A stretch of 64,000 nucleotides of DNA from Thecamonas trahens ATCC 50062 (Eukaryota > Apusozoa > Apusomonadida > Apusomonadidae). Both the position numbers and the translations under genes were made by a program. Under the pieces are notes generated by a model. The model was not told where the DNA came from. It saw nothing but the letters and a program-made list of their open reading frames with translations, and did no database searches. Below are positions 8,477 through 20,992 of this stretch, piece after piece. Location: assembly GCF_000142905.1 (NCBI RefSeq), contig NW_013657673.1, positions 124,510-188,509 of the forward strand, given 5' to 3'. The stretch's first letter is position 1. Every line of letters begins with the position of its first letter.

Positions 8477-11400
8477 CTAAGCGGGTCGACTCTCTGCCAT
8501 CGCACCCGAATCGAGACTTGGGTGTGCTGGCGGCGCGGGCGGAGGGAGCGAGCCGGTCGAGCACGCGGTTGAGCCCGAGCCGGGAAGCATGGTCTCGGTC
8601 GCTAATTCGCCGGAAGCCGCCGACCACCGAGACGATCCGAGCTCGGCGACATGGAGGCGCGGGAGGTCGCCGTCTTCATCAACACCGTTGATGCCGAGCT
8701 CAGTGGTGGTCATGGTGCGGGTATCGGCCGCATCGACGTCTGTGTCGAGACAATCCATCTGGACTACGCCCGGCACGTAGTACTCCTCGGCCTCGGTGCG
8801 CTTCTCGGTGCGGGTCATCAGCCACGCGTCGATCGCATTGCCCACCACAATGGCCAAGAGGTTGACAACAATGCCGACATTCACAAGCAGTCGCCGCATC
8901 AAGTAGTCGTCAAAGGTGCCGGCGTACAAGACGGTGGCTGTCGACGCAAGCACCACCACCGCCATCACGTTGTTGGTCACCGACGCATACGGCTGGGCGA
9001 GAAGAAGCTGGCCCAGCGAAGCCACCAGCGCAAAGACCGCCGCGTTGGCCTTGTTCTCTTCAGAAAAGAAAAATGTCATGCAGATGGCTACCATGAGCTT
9101 GCGCACCATGATCGCGGCCTCGAACCACCACGCAGACCGCGCGAATCGTCCCACAAGAAAGTTGAACCGGACCACAAAGGTTAGCTCATCGAGCTGCCGC
9201 GCCGCCCGGTTGAGCACACCCACCACCGCCACAGGCACTGTCACCGCATACACCATCACCGCAGCCATGCCAGGACCAAACAGCCCCATCCACCACTCTC
9301 GCGTGTAGCAGCTCCGTGCAGGATCGGCGTCGAGCACCCAACGTCCCGAGCTGTCACGCCGGCAGCCAAACGGTGCGAGCGCCGCGTCGGTCAGCGGCAG
9401 GTACATCAACACCAGGCACTGGAACATCGTCCGCCCATACGCGCCCACAAGCTGATTATGTGTCTTGCTCGCAAACCATCCGGCCCGCACTTGGATCAGG
9501 ACGCCGTAGACCAGTGCCACTCCGAGCAGAACACCGCCAAGGAGCAGCGGGAGCACAAGCGCCAGCGCCCACTTGAGCACCCACGCATCGACACCTGCCG
9601 CAAGTGAGCACTCGGGAGAGGTCAGCTCAAAGTTGAGGTTGAGGAAAGACGCAAGATCAAAGTACATCGCTGCCACCGGGCCCCAGTCGAGCTCGAGCTT
9701 CCCATACATCGCGCTGATCTGAAGTGCGTTGAGCCCGATCATTGCCGCCGCAAACTTGTACCGCACGCTCTCCGAGAGGTTGAACCAGAGCAGGGCAGCG
9801 AGGACGCCCACTACCACAAGAACCACAACGGTCACCACAGCGGCGTTCTGCCCATCCGCACACTTGTAGCACATCCCGCGCAACTTGTAGTATCCCGATG
9901 TGCACTCGGCACACAGCCGCGAGCCGTAGCCCGGCTTGCACCGCCCATCGCCGCTACATGCTTTCGCGTTCGGGCAGGGATGGAAGGTTGTGGTATCAGC
10001 AGTGTCTGGGAAGAAGCCCGGCGCCGCGCGCGGCTGCGCCGCCCCGCCGTCGCATACGGCGCCGACAGGACATGCCTCGCACGCCACATTGCTCGCTCCG
10101 CTTGCGATCCAGAACGACGGCTTACACACGCACGCGCCTTCAGTCGTGTTGCTCCCTGCGCCTCCTGCCGTGCGGATGGTGTTGGCAGGACATGGCGGAA
10201 GGCTGGTGCACTCGCCGAACGAAGTCTCATCCGACGAGGTTCCCGTCGAGCACGCCACACACAGCGTACCACTTCCATCGGTCACGCCCCCGAATCCGGG
10301 ACCGCACGCCGTCACGGTCACCTGCCCGCGTAGTGGCGCGACTGCCAGCCCCGACCCGCTCATGGCGATTGAAAAGTCGATGCTGGCAGGGGCAGTCTCG
10401 GTTGCGCTCACAACTGCAGCCAGGTCCGGGAGCTCGATGTTGCGCGAGAGCGGCGCAATTTCGCGCGAGAGTGGCGCCGCGAGCACCCCGTTGGCTCCAC
10501 CACCAAACGCGTACACCATCCGCGCCTGGTAGTATGCGGCAGATTGCGCCAGCGAATCGAGTGTTGTGATGGTGCCCAGAAGGCTCTCACCAGACTGCAA
10601 AGTAGTGGATTGTGGCGCTGAAGCCCAGGCAATGGTAGCAATAGGCCCATGAATGGCCGCTGCTTCAAGCGCCGCGGAGCTGTCCGGCGAACTCGAAATC
10701 CACGGCAGCGCAGTTGCCCGGCTCGATTGCGCCGCATCGTTTCCTGCCATCGCGCACACAAAACCATCGCCGCTGGTGCCCTCGATCCCGAGTTGTGCCT
10801 TGTTGTCGCTCCAACGAGTCCCTGCTCCGGAAAGCGCAACAGTTGCATCACATACTGCTACGCCACCGCCATACAACGTCGCGGTGTTGGCACTCACCAC
10901 GCACTCATTCAGATCGAGGACGTGCGGGGCAGCTGCAACGGCGACGCTTGCGGTTGGCACGTTAGTCACGGCCGCGGCTGCGCTGGCGCCTGTGCCAAAC
11001 GCTGCGCTGGCTGCGGCGATGCCGCCACCGACGACGGCGCGGTTTCCCGAAAACGCACAGGCAGAGCATGAGGCGACGCCGGCATCGGCGCGGACAAGCA
11101 TGCCGCCACCGATTCCAAGCACAGCCGTGTTGCCGGTCACCAGCAGTGACTCGGCCTCCATGCTTGCGCCCGACACCAACGCCACGCCTCCACCGCCGCT
11201 GCTGTCAGCGCGACACCCACTGATGGAGCTTGCACTTGCAGCCAGAGAGCCCCCGTCAAGCACTGCCACGGCGCCACCGAGCTCTGTTGCCGAGCTTCCA
11301 CTGATGGACACCTGAGCCATACTCACGTTTGCCCCGATGGCACAGATGGCGCCACCGTAGTTGGCTTTGCACCCCTCCAAGCTTGTATCTCTCAGCTCCA

Positions 11401-14400
11401 GATCGGCACTTTCGAGGGCGAGAATGGCGCCGCCATACCCGGTGTTAGATGCGCTTGACGTCGATGTCATCAACGATTGCCCGCCCACCACCGTGGCGTT
11501 GATGATCGAGAGCTGTGCTCCGGCCCCGGCGACCCTCAGGCCAGGAACACCGGTCTGAGAGTGGACGCCAGCTGTGGTGTGTCGGATCTCGACACCTTCC
11601 AGTTCAACATGCGCAGGCGGTTCGACACGGAACAGGACGCCGCCACCGGTCGACTCGCAGTCAAAAACGCTTGTCCACCGCTAGAGGCGCCCGACACCAC
11701 CATCGACCGGCGCGCCACAAGGTGGTCCGAGACCCGGCAGCCGTACCTGCCCTGTGGGAGGACTAGCACGTTCCGGACGCACGACGGCATGCGGGCCAGC
11801 GATCGGCTGACGCATGCAAGCGAGGTCGGCGACGTACACTCAGACGCGGACATGTCAAGCCCGTACTCACGGGGCTGGTAGTCATACCATCCGGTCCGCG
11901 ACAGCTGCCTGGAGAAGAACAAGCGCGGTAGCGGCGACGGCGACTCCACAGCTGCAGAGATCCAGACGACGTCCAGGTCGCCGTCAGAGTCCAGGTCGCC
12001 GACCGCAAGGGCTTCCGCATCGGCGTTGAGTGCAACCCGAAGGCGTGTACCAAGGTCACCACCGCCAGCATTTCGGTACCAAAACACCGCGCCGTGGGTA
12101 ATGCTGGTAAACGTTTTCTGCGAGGCGATGATGTCGACATCGCCGTCACCATCGATGTCCACAACCAAAACAGCTGTTGTGCTGGCCGCTGCGCCGCCCG
12201 CAAGCATGATCTTCGGCCCCATCGCCCCTGTGCCGTCGGTATTGAGGTACAGCTCCATACCCTGCCTCGTAGCGAGCACAATGTCGGCATTGCTGTCGCC
12301 GTCAACGTCGCCGCCGCCAACCGCACCTATCAAGTCGAACGGATCGATGAGGACCTGGCGCGCGCCATAGAGCGGCATCATTCCGCCGAGGCGCGGCACC
12401 ATAAACACAAGGTCAGCGTCGGCTCCGGGTCCCTTCCAAACAAGATCTGCAGCACCATCACCGGTCATGTCAATGGCTAATGCATCGATGTCTGCTGCCT
12501 CGTAGATCAAGCCCGAGACGGTCACCGGCTGCGCCCACCCGTCGAGCGCATCCCGGTTCTCAAGCCAGGCCCACACCCGGTCGAGCGGCGGCGGGGACGG
12601 TGGAGGTGGGCCTGTAGTCGAGCCAGTTGTCGTTCCGGTTGTTGATCCAGTAGTTGAGGCTGATCCGCCAGTGCTCGATCCCCCGGAGGTGCTCGATCCC
12701 CCGGAGGTGCTCGATCCCCCGGAGCCGCTTGTGCCGCTCGAGGCCGTGCCGCTAGAGGCCGTTCCTCCACCCGAGCTCGAGCTCGAGCCCGAACCGCTTC
12801 CGCTGCCGCTTCCACTTGCTGAGAACGAATAAGCCATGTCAGCAGCAGCAGGTTTGGCCATGCAAATGAGCATGTCAGAATCGCCATCGCCATCGACATC
12901 AGCGACAAGAATCGCATCAGCGTTCTCGACTCCGCTCGCCACGGTCACATCGACAAAGTTGCCGGAGCCGTCGATGTTTTCATGGACAATGATGGAAAAG
13001 CTGGGAAACGACGACCACGACGCCATATCGACATCGCCGTCGCCGTCCCAATCAGCCGCAACAAGCGCCCCGGAACGGTCCAGGTCCGAGACGTGCCGCT
13101 GGTTGCCGTAGCTGGCAGCACCATCGCTGTTTTCGAACCAAATCACGGTCGACGTCGTGACCGTGCTCTCGAGCCCGACCGCGATATCGAGGTCCATGTC
13201 ACCATCAAAGTCGGCAACGACAACCTCTACGTTTCGCGAATCGAGAAACTTCAGGTTGGGGTTGGTCGGCACACCAAAGACCACAGGCGCGCCAGTGTTT
13301 GCCAGCCACGCGAGGCTGATGGAGTCTTGTCTGGCAAGTGCAATGTCAGCTCGCCCGTCGCCGTTCCAGTCATTGACTGCAACTCGGACGCGACGGCTGT
13401 CCATGCCGACGTTGGTAAGCGTGTGCACAGCTCCGAACGTCCCGAGACCATCCATGTTTTCGACAAGCATAACCGCGGTGGCCATGGATGCCACCGCCAG
13501 ATCAACGTCGCCGTCGCCGTCATAGTCGATGCCGGCAATGTCAGTGACAGAGCGCTCCAGGGCGGCAACAGAGTGCAGCGTTGCGAATGAGCCTGCTGCC
13601 ACCTGCTTGCTCCACAAAAGCTCTGGGGGGACTTGCGTGCAACGACAAGGTCGGGCGTGCTATCGCCATCCACATCCATGGCAACAACAAGAGAGACAGC
13701 CCAGTTCACGCCCGGGAGCGTGTGCTCAACCCAACTCGGGTCGGGACTCGATCCACTGTTCTCCAGCCAGCTCGGCGGCTCGAAGCCATTACTCGAGATA
13801 ATGTCGAGGTGGCCGTCGCTATTGATGTCAGCAACGACGAGGCTCACAGGAGAGTGCGGCATGGGCAAGAGGACAAGCGGGCCAAAGGCGAGGGGAGTGG
13901 GCGTGTCGGACGGAGCGATGACAACGCCGGTAGCATTCGAAAAGACGATATCGTTGTCGCCATCGCCGTCAATGTCACCACCAGCAAGTGTATCCTGGCT
14001 TGCGCCACCGTCGACGGTGACAACCAAAGCTGGACCAAAGGCCTCGAGACCGACGGCGTTGGGGAAGACCACAAGCGTTGAAGGCGAGATGGCGGCGATG
14101 TCGGGAGCGCCATCACCGGTAAAGTCAAGTGCAAGCACAGAGACCACATCGGCCAGGTTTCCGACAAGCTGCAGCTGGCCAAAGTCGCCTGTGCCAGGCA
14201 CAAACGGAAGCCAGGAGATGGTTCCGAGTTTGAAAGAGGCGACAATAGCGTCGAATTGGCCATCGTTGTCGATGTCTGCAACAGCCATGTCATCGGCGCC
14301 GTCCTGGGAGGCTGCCACCGTGGCGTTGTCGTACTGGTAGCCTGCTCCGCCGTCAGCGCTGCGAAAGGCGACAACGTCAGTACTTCGCAGCTTCACGCTC

Positions 14401-15515
14401 AGAGAAGCGACAAAGTCGAGCGCGCCATCGTTGTCAAAGTCGCCCGTGGCGATTGGCCCTGCGCTCTCCACACTTGGGCTGATGCCACGGACCGGGGCAA
14501 ACGTACGGCTGCCTTGGTTGAGAAGAAGGCCGACTCCAAAGGGACGCTCTTCAGCGGTGAGCAAGATGTCTATGAAGCCGTCGCTGTCAACGTCCGCGAG
14601 AGTAAAGGAGCTCATGACTTGCTCGGAAAAGTAGATGTTGCTCGTCCACGTGAACGGGGCAGACGTGCCATCGTTGATGTACAGCCCGATGCGGTAGTCG
14701 AGAAGCTCGCGAGAGGCGACCAGCACATCGTTGTCACCATCGTTATCGACATCAGTCACTTCGACAAAGTACGGCCGGACCAGACTCACCGACTGGCGAA
14801 GAGTAAACTCCTCATAGCCCAAGTTGGTGTACAGCTCAACGTAGTTGGCGGTCTCTGCAACGATGACAAGATCGACGAATTCATCGCTGTCGAGGTTGCC
14901 AGCGGCCACGTGATCGAGCTGATCACTGGAAGAGATCAACTGCTCCTGATCTGCAAATCTGCCGTTGCCGCGGTTGGCAAACCAACCAACCGAGTCGCCG
15001 TAGACGGTGATGACGTCCGGGCCGTCCTCGCTGTCTAGATCAACGACTCGGACGGCAGTCGAGGTCGTACTCAGCGTGCCAAAGAGCGGAACAAAGTTGC
15101 CAAAACTACCGCTGCCATCCAGGTTCTCGAACCACGCCGCAGCATCCACATCGGCGTGGACCACCAGGTCCAGATCGCCGTCGAGGTCGACGTCTGTGGG
15201 GACAACGTTCCGAATGGCTCCCAAACCATCGTCGCCGGGAAGCCACACAATATGCTGGCGATCAAACCAGCCCGCAGTAGCGTTGTACCGGGACCAGGCT
15301 AGCTTGGTCCCAGTAACGACCACGACGTCGTCGTGCGAGTCGCCGTCGAGGTCGCCCACGGCGAGGGCCGCTGCGCCAAGGTTGGGAAAGGCTGGGAAAT
15401 TGATCCGAGCGGGCAAGTCGGCAACGCACGCCGACGCGGCTACCGCCAGGTGCGGTTGTGTCACCAGCACGGCAGCAGAGAGGCAGAGAAGCAAAAAGTG
15501 TAGGGCTGCTTTCAT
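8477..15515 (-). CDS. Giant FG-GAP/VCBS, beta-helix, Cys-rich, multipass membrane protein (two frame breaks)
   Basis: One gene of about 2,346 codons read in three frames. Order: a signal peptide (KAALHFLLLCLSAAVLVT); many FG-GAP/VCBS repeats with calcium-type DxDGDGxxD loops (about 15430-12820); a Ser/Gly/Thr/Pro linker (about 12810-12600); more FG-GAP repeats to about 11870; a right-handed beta-helix of the Pmp type with GGAI/GGG-N repeats (about 11830-10400); Cys-rich modules (about 10330-9890); then about nine membrane helices to 8790 and a cytoplasmic tail. Frames change at a six-G run (13625-13630) and a five-A run (11663-11667). Adding one base at each joins VVARKSP to PELLWSKQ and QAF to FDCESTGGG without a gap. 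Likely a cell-surface adhesion or sensor protein; ligand unknown. The multipass end resembles large protist membrane proteins, but I know no named family for the full set. Confidence 0.8.
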
Positions 15516-15657
15516 GTCGAGAGATGATTATGGCAACGTGTGTGTGGGGGGGGGGGGAGGGGAGGGGGGGGGGAGGTGGGAGATGTGTCTTGAAGTGTCA
15601 TTTTTTTGGCCAACTGCAACACGTGTCGTTCACGATTCATACGAACAGCACGACTCG
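15516..15657. repeat. G-rich homopolymer spacer
   Basis: Short spacer between the FG-GAP gene start and the PARP stop, with a GTGTGTGGGG stretch followed by long G runs at about 15540-15580. Probably the 5' UTR of the FG-GAP gene and the 3' UTR of the PARP gene. Confidence 0.4.
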
Positions 15658-18600
15658 TCACGAATCGGCACGGACCATGATGACGTATCGAAGAACGGCG
15701 GCGGCCTCGGCGTAGACGACGTACTCGTTGCAGGCGAGCTCGCGCGAGGCATCCACACGGCGAACCGGGCCCAGGCGGATTGTCACACCCGAGTCAGTGG
15801 CGACATCGCCTCGTGTGGTCGGCTCGTGGCCTCCACGGCCGATGACACTGGTATGGCGTGAAGCAGCAAGCGAATCGACTGTGTGAGCGCTAAAGGACCG
15901 GGCTTCGAGCGGCGCGCCCCCGAGCTCGAGCTCAACACCAAAGACAAATCCGAGCTCGCCAGCACCGAGCTTGGCGTAAGATGCGGCATAGGCGGCGACG
16001 TCGGACGCGTACACACCCTTGCCAAAGTTGTAACCGGCGTGCGGCGCCTGCGGCGGGGCGATGCGGAGGCGACCGTCGGCAAGAATGCCGACCACGTTCG
16101 AGGTGCGGCTTCCATGCCAGAGCAACATCCGCCGCGAGCGGACCGGGCGCGCCGGCTCGGTCACGCCTTGGATCTTGAATGCGCCCTTCATCCGGATGGT
16201 GCCGCAGCCGGGCACAACGGCGCCGCCTGGAAACATGGCCTTGGAGAGAACTCGCGCCTCGACCGAATTCTCGGGCACCGGCACAAGACGGGTCGGCAGC
16301 GAGAGGTACTGGGCGACGGCGCGCGGGAGTGCGCTGGCGCGAGCCGCACGCTCACGGGCGGCGTCGAGCTCGGCGCGAGTCACAATCGCCTGCAGCGCCT
16401 GCAGCTCGGCAAGTTTGGCCTTGAGCGCTACGGTCGAAGAGATGACCGGCGGCATGTCCATGCCAAAGTCGTGCGGTACGATGGTGTAGAAGAGCGACGA
16501 GAGCCGCTCGAGCTTGGCGGTCGGCACTGCAGTCTTCCGCGGCGCAAGCGAGAACGCGTTGAGCGAGGAGCGTCCGCGAGGCTCGCTACCGTCAAGCGCT
16601 TGGGCCAGCTCGTCGAGCACCTTGTACGCCTTGAGCACCTGTGCCGACGACATCGACTTGATTGGCATCTTGCGAGTGTCGATGTGCAGTTCGGCGAGGG
16701 TTTTGGCCACGGCCTCGGGCGCAAAGATCTCAGCCACGGCGGCGGCTACCCGCGGGTCGAGGACGGCGCTTGAGGAGAGCGAGCTCCTTGGAGCGCTGGC
16801 AACGGAGACGTCCTGCGCCGGCGGCCCATCAGTCGACGGTCCGGCCATGCGGACGAGCGCATACTTGCCGGGCTGGAGCGCAAACGAGTCGAGGCCGTCG
16901 GCCCAGACGTTGCCAGTCCGGGCCTCGAACCGCTCGGCAAAGGTGGCAATGGCCTCGGGCCGCGCACTGTCACAGGGGAGAAGTGACTGCGAGCCGACGT
17001 TGGTCCCGACTCGGCCCCAGGCCATGAACAGCATGTGGACGCCGGCATGAACGCCAGACTCGCCACACAAGAGCTGCAGGTGGTAGTACGCGTTCGTTCC
17101 GCTCCCAACCTCGGTCTTCTGCAGGACGACATCGCACCACGGCGCGCCAGGCAGCGAAGCGTCACGGACAACATAGAGGCCGGCCCGTTCGCGGGCGCTG
17201 AGCTTGGCGTGGACCCGGGCGCGGGCAGCGGGAGTGGCATCTCCAGCGGGCGCAGTGGCGGCGGCGGATGAGCACGGGGGCTTGAGCAGGTACGGCTCTG
17301 GATCCATCGGACCCTCTACGAAGATGCAGGCGTCAATGTACGACTCGTCGACAACCGGGGTGCCCAGCTCAGACGCCCGAGCTAGATCTTTGGACGGCTT
17401 GAGCAGCTCGGCATGACCAGCGATGACCGCTTGAGTCTTGGACGACACGCTCTTGGTCACACGCCCACCGTGGTCGACGATGACATCGGTGAGTGTCTTG
17501 ATGCCGGACGGTGGCTTGCCAGCAATGACAAACGCGAGGCCGGTGAGCGGGAGGATGCCACCGTAGTAGGCGGCGCGCTCGGCCTTGGCAGCAGCGGTGG
17601 CAGCAGCAGCAGCGGCAGCGGCAGCAGCCTTTGTGGCGATCCGCTCCTCACGAATGACACGCGTCGCAGCCTCGAACTCGTTGAACAGCGCTCCGATGGT
17701 GCCGTCAGCTAGGCTCGCCTGGAACCTGCGAGTCTGGAGGGCGGCGGGCGCGTCGTCAGGCCAGAGCCACTCGCGAACGCCGATGGGCAACCCGGTGTAC
17801 CCGCACTTGCCGCCCTGGGTCGGCGCGCCGCACACAAAGACACGGCGCGTCCGCGAGAACCGCAGCGCCTTGGAGCCGCAGTCGGGGCAGAGCGGCGGGA
17901 CACCGTAGAGCACGCACTTGGCGAGTGCGTGGCTGCGGCTCTCGTCGATGTCGTTGGCGCGGGCAAGTGCCTTGAGCTCGGCCTTGGTGCATGCCTCGTC
18001 CATGGTGTCTGCCAGAGCCCAGTACATGCGGCTCTGCTCGTGGAGCTTAAAGTGATGGATGTCGAACCGCTCGCGAGTGGGCAGCGGCGAGTCGGCGCTT
18101 GCCCCTGGCGGCACGATCTCGTTGTACGCCACATACAAAGCCACTGTGTCGTCCCATCGCAGCGTGGCGACGCCCGCCAGGTCAGCTGTTCCATAGCAAG
18201 GACTCTTAGAGCCGGGCGCCGTCACCTTACGGAAGCACTCCTGGTGGTACCATGCCACCTCCTTGCCATCAAACTGCCGCGACGGCCGCCAGATCCCAAA
18301 CCGCAGCGTCTCCTCCTCGATCTTGGCCTTACATCCTTTGCACTACATTCAGTTCATACACGACCCGGCGAGTGAGCAGGCGCAAGCGGCGCCGCGAGTG
18401 GTGGCGTTAGTGGACTCGGAAGGGTGTGTGGTTGCCGAAAAGGTCGTGTTTCTCTTCGACCGGTCATGTCGCCCACCAATGGAAGGCCTCCCCCCCCCCC
18501 CCCCCCCCATCCCCCCCCCTCCCCCCCCCCCCCCACCCACACACACACGACCACCACTGTACTGCTACACACATGACTCTCGCTGTACGTACCCCGGACC

Positions 18601-18667
18601 GAGACGTTGCGGCATACTCGACTGAGAACGTGATCTCCGCCGAGCCCGAGTTGGGGTCCCTGGACAT
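15658..18667 (-). CDS. PARP1-type poly(ADP-ribose) polymerase
   Basis: Nuclear DNA-damage-activated ADP-ribosyltransferase that uses NAD+. Exons 18593-18667 and 15658-18342 give 919 residues. The junction makes SVEYAATSRSG then CKGCKAKIEEE, restoring the zf-PARP finger with CxxC and, further on, WYHQECF. Then come a PADR1/zinc-ribbon part (CPDC about 177, CGYTG about 207), a BRCT domain (about 292-363), a WGR domain (about 417-507, with AWGRVG), the helical regulatory domain (about 577-700) and the catalytic domain. The His-Tyr-Glu triad is intact: His768 in LLWHGSR, Tyr803 in GKGVYASD, Glu898 in CNEYVVY, so chain elongation is expected. Human PARP1 has two N-terminal fingers; only one is seen here. 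A poly-Ala tract sits before the BRCT domain. Confidence 0.9.
18343..18592 (-). other. Intron of PARP gene
   Basis: 250 nt, donor GTACGT, acceptor TGTAG, phase 0. The plus strand at about 18487-18535 is an almost pure C tract, so the sense strand is G-rich. Splicing rebuilds the zf-PARP finger with the normal spacing between VEYA and CxxC. Confidence 0.85.
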
Positions 18668-18797
18668 GGTCGGGCGGAAGTCAAGTGGCCGGCAATGGTG
18701 GTGGCGACATACGGCAGCCCGGGCCATCAGTTCGGGACGGGGCTCATCCGTCGAGGATCAAATGGTTTATGCAGGTGTTCGCCCGTGCCTATGTAGC

Positions 18798-19625
18798 CTA
18801 CGCGGCCTTGACTTGGGCCGACGAACCGCGCGACTCGCGGTAGGTGCCGTGGAGCCAGTCGAGGATGCCGAGTAGGCCGTAGTTGCAGAGGAATCGCTCG
18901 TGGTGAGTATCGTGGAAGTTGGGCTGATGGTCAAAGAGCGGATGCCACGGGAAGCGATAGCCACAGTGATGGGTGAGGGTGCCGACGATGGCGATGGCAA
19001 ACCAGGTCCACATGGTGACGATGTGCGCGCCGATGAGGACCGGCCCGGCCATGAGCGGGAGAACGTTAGACAGGAGGACCTCGATCGGGTGGGCGTAGTT
19101 GGCCGCAAGTGCAATCGGCGCAATAAACTCGTGGTGCTGCTTGTGGATGGCTTTGTACAAGCCAGGCTTGTGCAGCGCCCGATGGCCGTAGTAGAACAAG
19201 ATCTCCTCGAGAGCCACACAGAACGCCAGGTGGCCCACAAATTCGCCAAGGGTTGGTAGCCGGCCACAAGGCGCAACAACGCCCCACTTGCGGTACTCGG
19301 CAAGTGCGTACAGCACCATATTGGCAGGAAGGATGACGGTCAGATAGCCGATGATCAGGCTCTTCGCCAACTTGGCCAGCGCCGGGTTCCACTTGCTTCC
19401 GCCAGCCACAAACGGCCGCTCGCCCTGCAGCTTGCAGGCGTACAGCACTTGAGGACGCTGCCACAGGTCCAGCACCAGAAACATGGCCCCGAGCCCATAG
19501 TAGATCCCACAGATCACCGCCTGTGTCACTCCGACATAGAGGCCGAGCCTGTCCGTCGCCGCGCACACCCCGCCCCATTGCGCCGCTCCAGCACCCGCCA
19601 GCCATGCCCCAGCCTCGCCGAGCAT
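18798..19625 (-). CDS. Fatty acid hydroxylase superfamily, FAXDC2/C4-sterol methyl oxidase-like
   Basis: Membrane di-iron oxygenase of the fatty acid hydroxylase/sterol oxidase superfamily, 275 residues from the ATG at 19625. All three His clusters are present: HRALH, HKQHH and, near the C-terminus, FHDTHHERF. EEILFYYGHRALH and AHPIEVLLSNVLPL match FAXDC2 more closely than ERG25/MSMO1, so a precise sterol C4-demethylation role is not claimed. Four or so hydrophobic segments suggest an ER membrane protein. An in-frame ATG at 19790 would add 55 residues that look less structured; it lies only 26 nt from the stop of the upstream gene, so the shorter form is preferred but not certain. Confidence 0.82.
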   Translation of the reverse strand: MLGEAGAWLAGAGAAQWGGVCAATDRLGLYVGVTQAVICGIYYGLGAMFLVLDLWQRPQVLYACKLQGERPFVAGGSKWNPALAKLAKSLIIGYLTVILPANMVLYALAEYRKWGVVAPCGRLPTLGEFVGHLAFCVALEEILFYYGHRALHKPGLYKAIHKQHHEFIAPIALAANYAHPIEVLLSNVLPLMAGPVLIGAHIVTMWTWFAIAIVGTLTHHCGYRFPWHPLFDHQPNFHDTHHERFLCNYGLLGILDWLHGTYRESRGSSAQVKAA

Positions 19626-19815
19626 GTTGTCCTTGCGGAGTGCAGAGTAAGTAAGGTCGTCGTACGCATCGACTGGAGACGAGGGGCAGCGGGAAGCGTG
19701 CGTGTACCAGGCCGTGTGCGGGGTGGTGACACGCGTGTCACGAGCCGCGACGAGTCGTACTCTCGTCGTGACCGTTTTTTCCCCCTTCATTTTTGGCACA
19801 ACGGCGTGACGAGGG

Positions 19816-20787
19816 CTACATGAAGAGCGCGGCAACGCAGCTGATAACGATAAGGGCGGCGAAGGCCGTGATCGACGGGTGGCGAAGAGTGAGTGCGCCG
19901 GAGAGCAGCCGGACATCACACTGGTTGATGCTGGAGCGCAGGAATGTGCGGTCGTCGATGCCGGTCACCGCTGGCGTGGTGTCTTTGCACAATGGCGTCG
20001 ATCGCTGTGGGTGCTGGATCCATTGCGTGCCGCAGCTCCCACAGCGAGCATCGCATGGGGCAAGGAAGTCGAGACCAAGCTCGCCGGATGCCTGCGCCGA
20101 GCAGCTAGCCCGAACCATGTCCGAGCCGGCTGCAAAGCACGAGATGTTGCGCAGGGCGATCGGCGCGCCGCCGCAGTCAGCCGACGGGTAAGTGACCTGT
20201 AGCGGGACAGGCGAGTTGGCGAGGAGACTGCCCATGCTGTTGACGCATCCGCCGACTCGCCACGACTCGTACCGATCGCCCTCGAGGCCAAAGAGCTCGC
20301 GATCCGAGACGCAGTCGCCAACGCGGCCGACGTCGGCGCCACGCGGCGGGACCTGCAGCGCACGACGCGCACCAGTCGCGCGCAAGTGTGCTTCATCAAG
20401 CACTCGCCCAGCAGCATCGGCATCCCACCACTCAAACGTCGAGCACAGGGTCCTGCAAGTCCGCTCGGGGCAGCCGCGGTAGATGCGGACGCCGTACCCG
20501 ATGGTGACGCTGTCGGATCTGGATTCATCCAGCGGGGGACCCGCCATGCACTCGTACCGCCAGTACCGCCGAGTACCCTCATGAAGCCAGCATGTGCCCG
20601 TGACATGCCACTCGTCTAGCCCATCGACCGCGGCTGTCTTGGTATCGCCGGCCACACATCGGGCAGAGCCGCGATGTCGCACAGTGGCCACCCACTCGCC
20701 ACCGGCCGCACCCACCGCCACCGCCGCCAGGACCACCACCAGCCCCACCATACTCACGCCCGCCGTTTGCAGCCTTCCTGCACCCAT
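19816..20787 (-). CDS. Secreted or GPI-anchored Cys-rich protein of unknown function
   Basis: 323 residues beginning MGAGRLQTAGVSMVGLVVV, a clear signal peptide. The mature part is rich in Cys (roughly 20) and Trp/Tyr, with no domain I recognise. It ends in a hydrophobic stretch (ITAFAALIVISCVAALFM) with no charged tail, which fits a GPI-attachment signal or a C-terminal anchor. The reading frame is open far upstream into the next gene, so it could be modelled as the tail of a 1,088-codon ORF. The signal peptide in the middle of that ORF argues for a separate start at 20787. Confidence 0.6.
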   Translation of the reverse strand: MGAGRLQTAGVSMVGLVVVLAAVAVGAAGGEWVATVRHRGSARCVAGDTKTAAVDGLDEWHVTGTCWLHEGTRRYWRYECMAGPPLDESRSDSVTIGYGVRIYRGCPERTCRTLCSTFEWWDADAAGRVLDEAHLRATGARRALQVPPRGADVGRVGDCVSDRELFGLEGDRYESWRVGGCVNSMGSLLANSPVPLQVTYPSADCGGAPIALRNISCFAAGSDMVRASCSAQASGELGLDFLAPCDARCGSCGTQWIQHPQRSTPLCKDTTPAVTGIDDRTFLRSSINQCDVRLLSGALTLRHPSITAFAALIVISCVAALFM

Positions 20788-20992
20788 GACTGACACAATC
20801 TGGTGGTGAGGGGAGAAGTGTTGGCGTGGGCGTGGACGTGGGCGTCGGCGGTGCCGTCCGGGACCGCCAGCAAGAATCGGCTGCTGTGGCGCCGTGCTGG
20901 TCTTGGCCAATTGCCCAATGGCTCCCGAATCTCCCTTTTCGGCGCATGCACCTGGTACTGAGTGCAGCGAGAAGAGGGGCTCTAACGTCCGT

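Noticed and set aside
11536-13630. Programmed frameshifting or pseudogene decay as the cause of the frame breaks
   Set aside because: The sites share no slippery motif or downstream structure, and the flanking coding parts keep intact catalytic and structural motifs. Base under-calls explain them better.
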